A DNA stretch of 34,022 nt, from assembly GCA_903920005.1 (NCBI GenBank), contig CAIXKI010000172.1:1-34022 (forward strand), written 5' to 3'. The notes under the pieces were generated by a model that did not search any database, was not told where the DNA came from, and saw nothing but the letters and a program-made list of their open reading frames with translations. How positions within the stretch are numbered: the first letter of the stretch is position 1; every line of letters starts with the position of its first letter. Below, one piece after another: positions 30,959 through 34,022 of the stretch. Source of the DNA: an uncultured delta proteobacterium. GTDB lineage: Bacteria; Bdellovibrionota_C; UBA2361; OMII01. The position numbers and the translations under genes were made by a program.

Positions 30959-32650
30959 CTAGTAGAACGTGAACGTATCCCCATCAAAAAGTCCCTTATC
31001 GCTGAGCTTCACATGCGGAATAACGAGGAGCGCCATAAACGAAAGGGACATAAAGGGGGCCGCAAGTTTCGAGCCGAGCTCTTTCGCGGCCTGATCTATA
31101 GCTGTGTAGGCTTCCGCCACGGCATACCCATCGTCTCCGCTCATGAGTCCCGCGATAGGAAGGGGCAGGATTCTCTCCCCTTGATGTCCAACACAGCTTA
31201 CACCGCCTTTGCGTTCGATGATGAGATTAATCGCTCGGGCAAGGCTCTCGTCGTCGACGCCTACAGCGACAATATTGTGGGAATCGTGCGCCACTGACGA
31301 TGCTATGGCTCCGTGGGAGAGCCCGAATTTGTGAATAAACGCTTTTGCTATCGGCGCTTGATTGTATCGGTTAACGACCACCATCTTTAGGACATCCGAG
31401 GCAGTGTCGCTGCACCAGTTGTTGTTTGCTTTTTTCGGTTTCAGAGCCAACTTCTTGGTGATGAGTTGTCCGTCTATGCATTCGATCGTTGGAAGGATGT
31501 AGTCGCTCTTAGCCTCGATGGCGAGATCCTTGGGAGAGATCTCTCGGATCCCGAAGCGGTTAATCGGAGTCGATTCGGACGCGCGCTTCGCGATGAGCGT
31601 TTTTCCTGAGTCCGCTACTTTCTGTCCGTTGATGTAGGTAGCGATCACGTCAAAACTGCGCAGGTCTTGTAACACCGCGAAGTCCGCTGGATCTCCGGTT
31701 TTTAGCGTTCCGACATCGAGCTTATAGTGAAGTACTGGATTAACGCACGCGGCGCGCAATACGTTGAAATGGTTGTATCCGAGATCGACCGCCCGAGCGC
31801 ACAGCGAGTTGATGTGTCCCGCTACGAGGCTGTCAGGATGTTTATCATCCGAGCAGAACATAATCATCTCTGGATGTTGATCGATGAGTGGAATGAGCGC
31901 GTCAAAGTTCTTTGCGGCGCTCCCCTCGCGAATAATGATCTTCATACCGAGAGCAAGCTTCTCCTGCGCTTCCTCGATAGTGAAGCACTCATGGTCGGTC
32001 GAGATTCCACGATCTATGTAGCGCTTGAGCCCATCGCCCGAGAGTCCAGGGGCGTGCCCGTCAACTGGTTTCCCAAGTTCATGAGCGGCGGAGATCTTCT
32101 TTAAAACCTCCTCGTCGCCTGCAATCGCGCCAGGAAAGTTCATCATCTCGCTTAAGTATCGAACTTCCGGCGTCTCAAGTAGAGCGCGGACATCCGAGGA
32201 GTCTAGCTCGTCGCCTGCGGTTTCAAAGACCGTCGCTGGTACGCAACTTGGCGCGCCGAAGTTGAATTTGAAGGGAACTGTCCTGCCGTCATCTATCATG
32301 AATCTGACACCGTCCATGCCGCACACGTTAGCGATCTCGTGAGGATCACTAACGGTACTCACCGTGCCGTGAACAACGGCGAGGCGGGCGAACTCCGAAG
32401 GGGTCAGCATTGAGCTCTCAATATGAACGTGTGAGTCGATAAATCCTGGGGTGATGTAGGGTAGGGTAGGGTCAGGTAAGTCGTTGAGCGGCGAGATCTC
32501 AATGATCTTCCCTCTTCTCACCTTAATCTGCGACGGTGTGATGCTCTTCGCGACACAGTCTACGACGTTGCCTCTGATGGTTAGATCTTCCATGAGGGAA
32601 AGGTACGAATCGAGCCGGAGGCTGTCAAAGGGATTAAGAGAGCGGAACAA
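30959..32650 (-). CDS. ade: Adenine deaminase
   Basis: Converts adenine to hypoxanthine and ammonia in purine salvage; an amidohydrolase-superfamily metalloenzyme. Recognisable motifs: PGFIDSHVHIESSMLTP (68-84) with metal-binding histidines, SDPHEIANVCG (101-111), PVDGHAPGLSG, GISTDHECFT and MFCSDDKHPD. The Ade C-terminal region (SVAHDSHNIVAVG and LPLPIAGLMSGDDG) is complete. The frame opens at a TTG (32650) with GAGGGG 4 nt upstream; an ATG at 32593 (MEDLTIRG) is an alternative with no Shine-Dalgarno. Length of 563 or 544 matches the family. It and prs lie in the same window but far apart. Downstream on the same strand is a small unknown gene. Confidence 0.93.
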   Translation of the reverse strand: MFRSLNPFDSLRLDSYLSLMEDLTIRGNVVDCVAKSITPSQIKVRRGKIIEISPLNDLPDPTLPYITPGFIDSHVHIESSMLTPSEFARLAVVHGTVSTVSDPHEIANVCGMDGVRFMIDDGRTVPFKFNFGAPSCVPATVFETAGDELDSSDVRALLETPEVRYLSEMMNFPGAIAGDEEVLKKISAAHELGKPVDGHAPGLSGDGLKRYIDRGISTDHECFTIEEAQEKLALGMKIIIREGSAAKNFDALIPLIDQHPEMIMFCSDDKHPDSLVAGHINSLCARAVDLGYNHFNVLRAACVNPVLHYKLDVGTLKTGDPADFAVLQDLRSFDVIATYINGQKVADSGKTLIAKRASESTPINRFGIREISPKDLAIEAKSDYILPTIECIDGQLITKKLALKPKKANNNWCSDTASDVLKMVVVNRYNQAPIAKAFIHKFGLSHGAIASSVAHDSHNIVAVGVDDESLARAINLIIERKGGVSCVGHQGERILPLPIAGLMSGDDGYAVAEAYTAIDQAAKELGSKLAAPFMSLSFMALLVIPHVKLSDKGLFDGDTFTFY

Positions 32651-32765
32651 AAGACCCCTCGGGTGCGCATGACTGCGAGCGGCCTCTGCCTCGTCTGAGG
32701 CCCGAAAGGTGCTTAACCTAGGACGCTAGCACGTATGGACCCCTTTTTGATCAGCATCCTAGTGT

Positions 32766-32813
32766 GTGGGCACCTCCGCCGAACCGCGCTACCAGGTCTA
32801 TGGTGTTGCCCAC
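32766..32813. other. Hairpin between adenine deaminase and glycosyltransferase genes
   Basis: GTGGGCA (32766-32772) pairs with TGCCCAC (32807-32813) around a 34-base loop; CC/GG can extend it with a bulge. No T-run on either strand. It lies in the 205-bp spacer with no gene. A CCCCC/GGGGG stem is also possible near 32835-32854, at the end of the glycosyltransferase gene. Confidence 0.35.
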
Positions 32814-32855
32814 CCTCACTAAGCCTCCGGCTCTACCCCCTCTGGGATGGGGGGG

Positions 32856-33941
32856 CTACCTCATGACCATCTGCAGGGCCTCAACGAGGAGGTCGTAACC
32901 TTCGCCGATGTATGCAGTTCCCTCTTCAGGCGACTCAAGTAGGTGGTGGATGTCGGACAACCACTCCCCGGTCTCAAATGTATGCGGGTCGATTGCTTTT
33001 CCATTTAATTCCCGCTTAACGAACTCTTCCAGGATCCCTGATTCGGGAAAGCGTGGACGTGGGAGATAGAGGAACTGGGTTCGTCCGTAATACGCCTCCG
33101 CGACGGTGCTGTATCCTAACTTTCCCACCACGGCATCCGCGGCGGCCACTAGATCCGGATGGTAAAGGGGCGAGATGTGAGGGATCGCTCGCACGTTTCT
33201 GGGCAGCGGTGTCGTTGGCTCTGTTCCAGCAAGAATAAAGTAGGTCCCTTTGTGGCTATCCAGTCGTGAGATAAAAGAGAAATCTCCGGGAACGCCTCCC
33301 ATAGTGCAGAGAATAGTCGGCGCCTCTTCAGGAATGGAGAGGTGCTTACGAATTTCGCCAGGAGCTGCCCGCAATGGACGAGCGAGCGGCGGAACTCGTG
33401 TCGCTGTGCTCATCGGAACCGAGACAGGCTGTGGTTGGATGCGCAGAGTGGCCTGGTTATACAGAGGCTTTAGATACTCGATGAAGGATTGAAAGCGAGG
33501 CTCTACGTCAAGATATCCAGAATAGATCCAGTCCCACGTGAAGTTCTCGATGAGCACGGACGGTATTGAAGCGAGCTTCGCGGCCTCAATTCCAAGAACT
33601 GAGATATCGCATATCGCAAGATGTACGTTCTCCTTTTGGAGTGTCGAAGCGGTGGCCTGCGTCAGGGAGTCTCTGAGCGGGTAGAGTTCAGAGAGCGCCG
33701 ATATCGTTCCCCCGTAATCCTCCGCCATGGGCGTGGCTTGAACAAAGCCGACGTCTGTTTGCAGGGGGTGGTATGTGAAATTCGCGGTGCCGTTGAGTGA
33801 TTGTTCAAAAAAAACCTTTGGTACTCGCGTGAACACAGAGAACTGAGCGTCAGGGTTATGCTGTGTAATCGCAGTCATGACCGCGCACGCTCGCGCCGCG
33901 TGTCCAAAACCGTGAGGGGAGATGAAGTAGGCGATTTTCAT
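32856..33941 (-). CDS. GT-B-fold glycosyltransferase (MurG/GT28-like)
   Basis: A 361-residue cytosolic or membrane-associated glycosyltransferase. The N-terminal SPHGFGHAARA (8-18) is the acceptor-side loop of the group, and GKLGYSTVAEAYYGR (273-287) followed by LPRPRFPESGILEEF is the nucleotide-sugar donor site with the usual E-rich helix. Between them ILCTMGGVPGD (210-220) marks the start of the second Rossmann domain. No transmembrane segment is present. There is no clear Shine-Dalgarno. It may glycosylate a lipid or polysaccharide precursor; donor and acceptor are not readable from sequence. The upstream 80 bp contain a perfect short hairpin at 33976-33993. Confidence 0.8.
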   Translation of the reverse strand: MKIAYFISPHGFGHAARACAVMTAITQHNPDAQFSVFTRVPKVFFEQSLNGTANFTYHPLQTDVGFVQATPMAEDYGGTISALSELYPLRDSLTQATASTLQKENVHLAICDISVLGIEAAKLASIPSVLIENFTWDWIYSGYLDVEPRFQSFIEYLKPLYNQATLRIQPQPVSVPMSTATRVPPLARPLRAAPGEIRKHLSIPEEAPTILCTMGGVPGDFSFISRLDSHKGTYFILAGTEPTTPLPRNVRAIPHISPLYHPDLVAAADAVVGKLGYSTVAEAYYGRTQFLYLPRPRFPESGILEEFVKRELNGKAIDPHTFETGEWLSDIHHLLESPEEGTAYIGEGYDLLVEALQMVMR

Positions 33942-33975
33942 ACTAAGCGATGGGCAGGTAGGCGTGACTGAGTCA

Positions 33976-33993
33976 AAGAAGCGCCCGCTTCTT
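33976..33993. other. Perfect hairpin near the window end
   Basis: AAGAAGCG (33976-33983) pairs with CGCTTCTT (33986-33993) across two bases, so the effective stem loses a pair or two at the loop. It lies 34 bp upstream of the glycosyltransferase start on its minus-strand leader and could be an operator or a terminator of an adjacent unit outside the window. Confidence 0.35.
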
Positions 33994-34022
33994 GAGCGGT
34001 AGTGTTCGCAATTACTCCCTGA

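Noticed and set aside
32680-32850. Possible tRNA or small RNA gene
   Set aside because: A GTGGGCA/TGCCCAC stem is present, but no cloverleaf arms, T-loop or CCA end could be fitted.

Overview
The window is an ordinary bacterial chromosome segment of moderate, slightly GC-rich composition. It is densely coded on both strands and mixes conserved metabolic genes with many short or lineage-specific genes. Lipoprotein signals, secreted cysteine-rich proteins and an outer-membrane-style gene repertoire point to a diderm (Gram-negative) bacterium. No rRNA, tRNA, ribosomal protein or other firm taxonomic marker is present, so I do not assign a phylum. The glucose-6-phosphate isomerase is of the cyanobacterial/chlamydial subtype, but that alone does not place the organism.

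Layout. 0-7.3 kb: glucose-6-phosphate isomerase, a large SLC13-type permease, a K+-channel-like membrane protein with an abnormal pore motif, two translationally coupled unknown genes behind a (GA)12 microsatellite, pterin dehydratase, thiol peroxidase with its terminator, and a small lipoprotein. 7.3-14 kb: an SPFH-like membrane protein, a secreted metzincin protease, an iron-sulfur photolyase with a 45-residue DUF2256 zinc protein directly upstream, two unknown membrane or secreted proteins, and a double-length Lrp/AsnC-type regulator. 14-20 kb: two unrecognised genes, a lipoprotein, a SLOG-fold MoCo-carrier-like protein, an N-terminally extended PRPP synthetase and, divergently, a protein with two HD phosphohydrolase domains. 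20.2-23.3 kb is an accessory-looking stretch of small orphan genes, GC-rich palindromic repeats and tandem hairpins. 23.3-26.1 kb holds a co-directional GNAT, nitrilase and M23 peptidase set. 26.1-34 kb: a heavily structured leader before a small membrane protein, dihydroneopterin aldolase, an FkbM-like methyltransferase, a nucleotidyltransferase-like protein, a secreted cysteine-rich protein, adenine deaminase and a glycosyltransferase.

How the genes fit together. The photolyase and DUF2256 pair is a clear functional unit. The Prs, SLOG and tandem-HD neighbourhood at 16.7-20.2 kb groups one PRPP-making enzyme with two proteins from nucleotide-sensing or nucleotide-hydrolysing superfamilies. 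The GNAT and nitrilase genes reproduce, as separate genes, a fusion known in one branch of the nitrilase superfamily. The most unusual observations are the palindromic repeat family (21.3-22.9 kb), the structured leader at 26.3-26.5 kb, the filter-degenerate channel, and a short peptide motif (DAVF, optional F, SSLE, two residues, R) shared by the N-terminal tails of two otherwise unrelated proteins.
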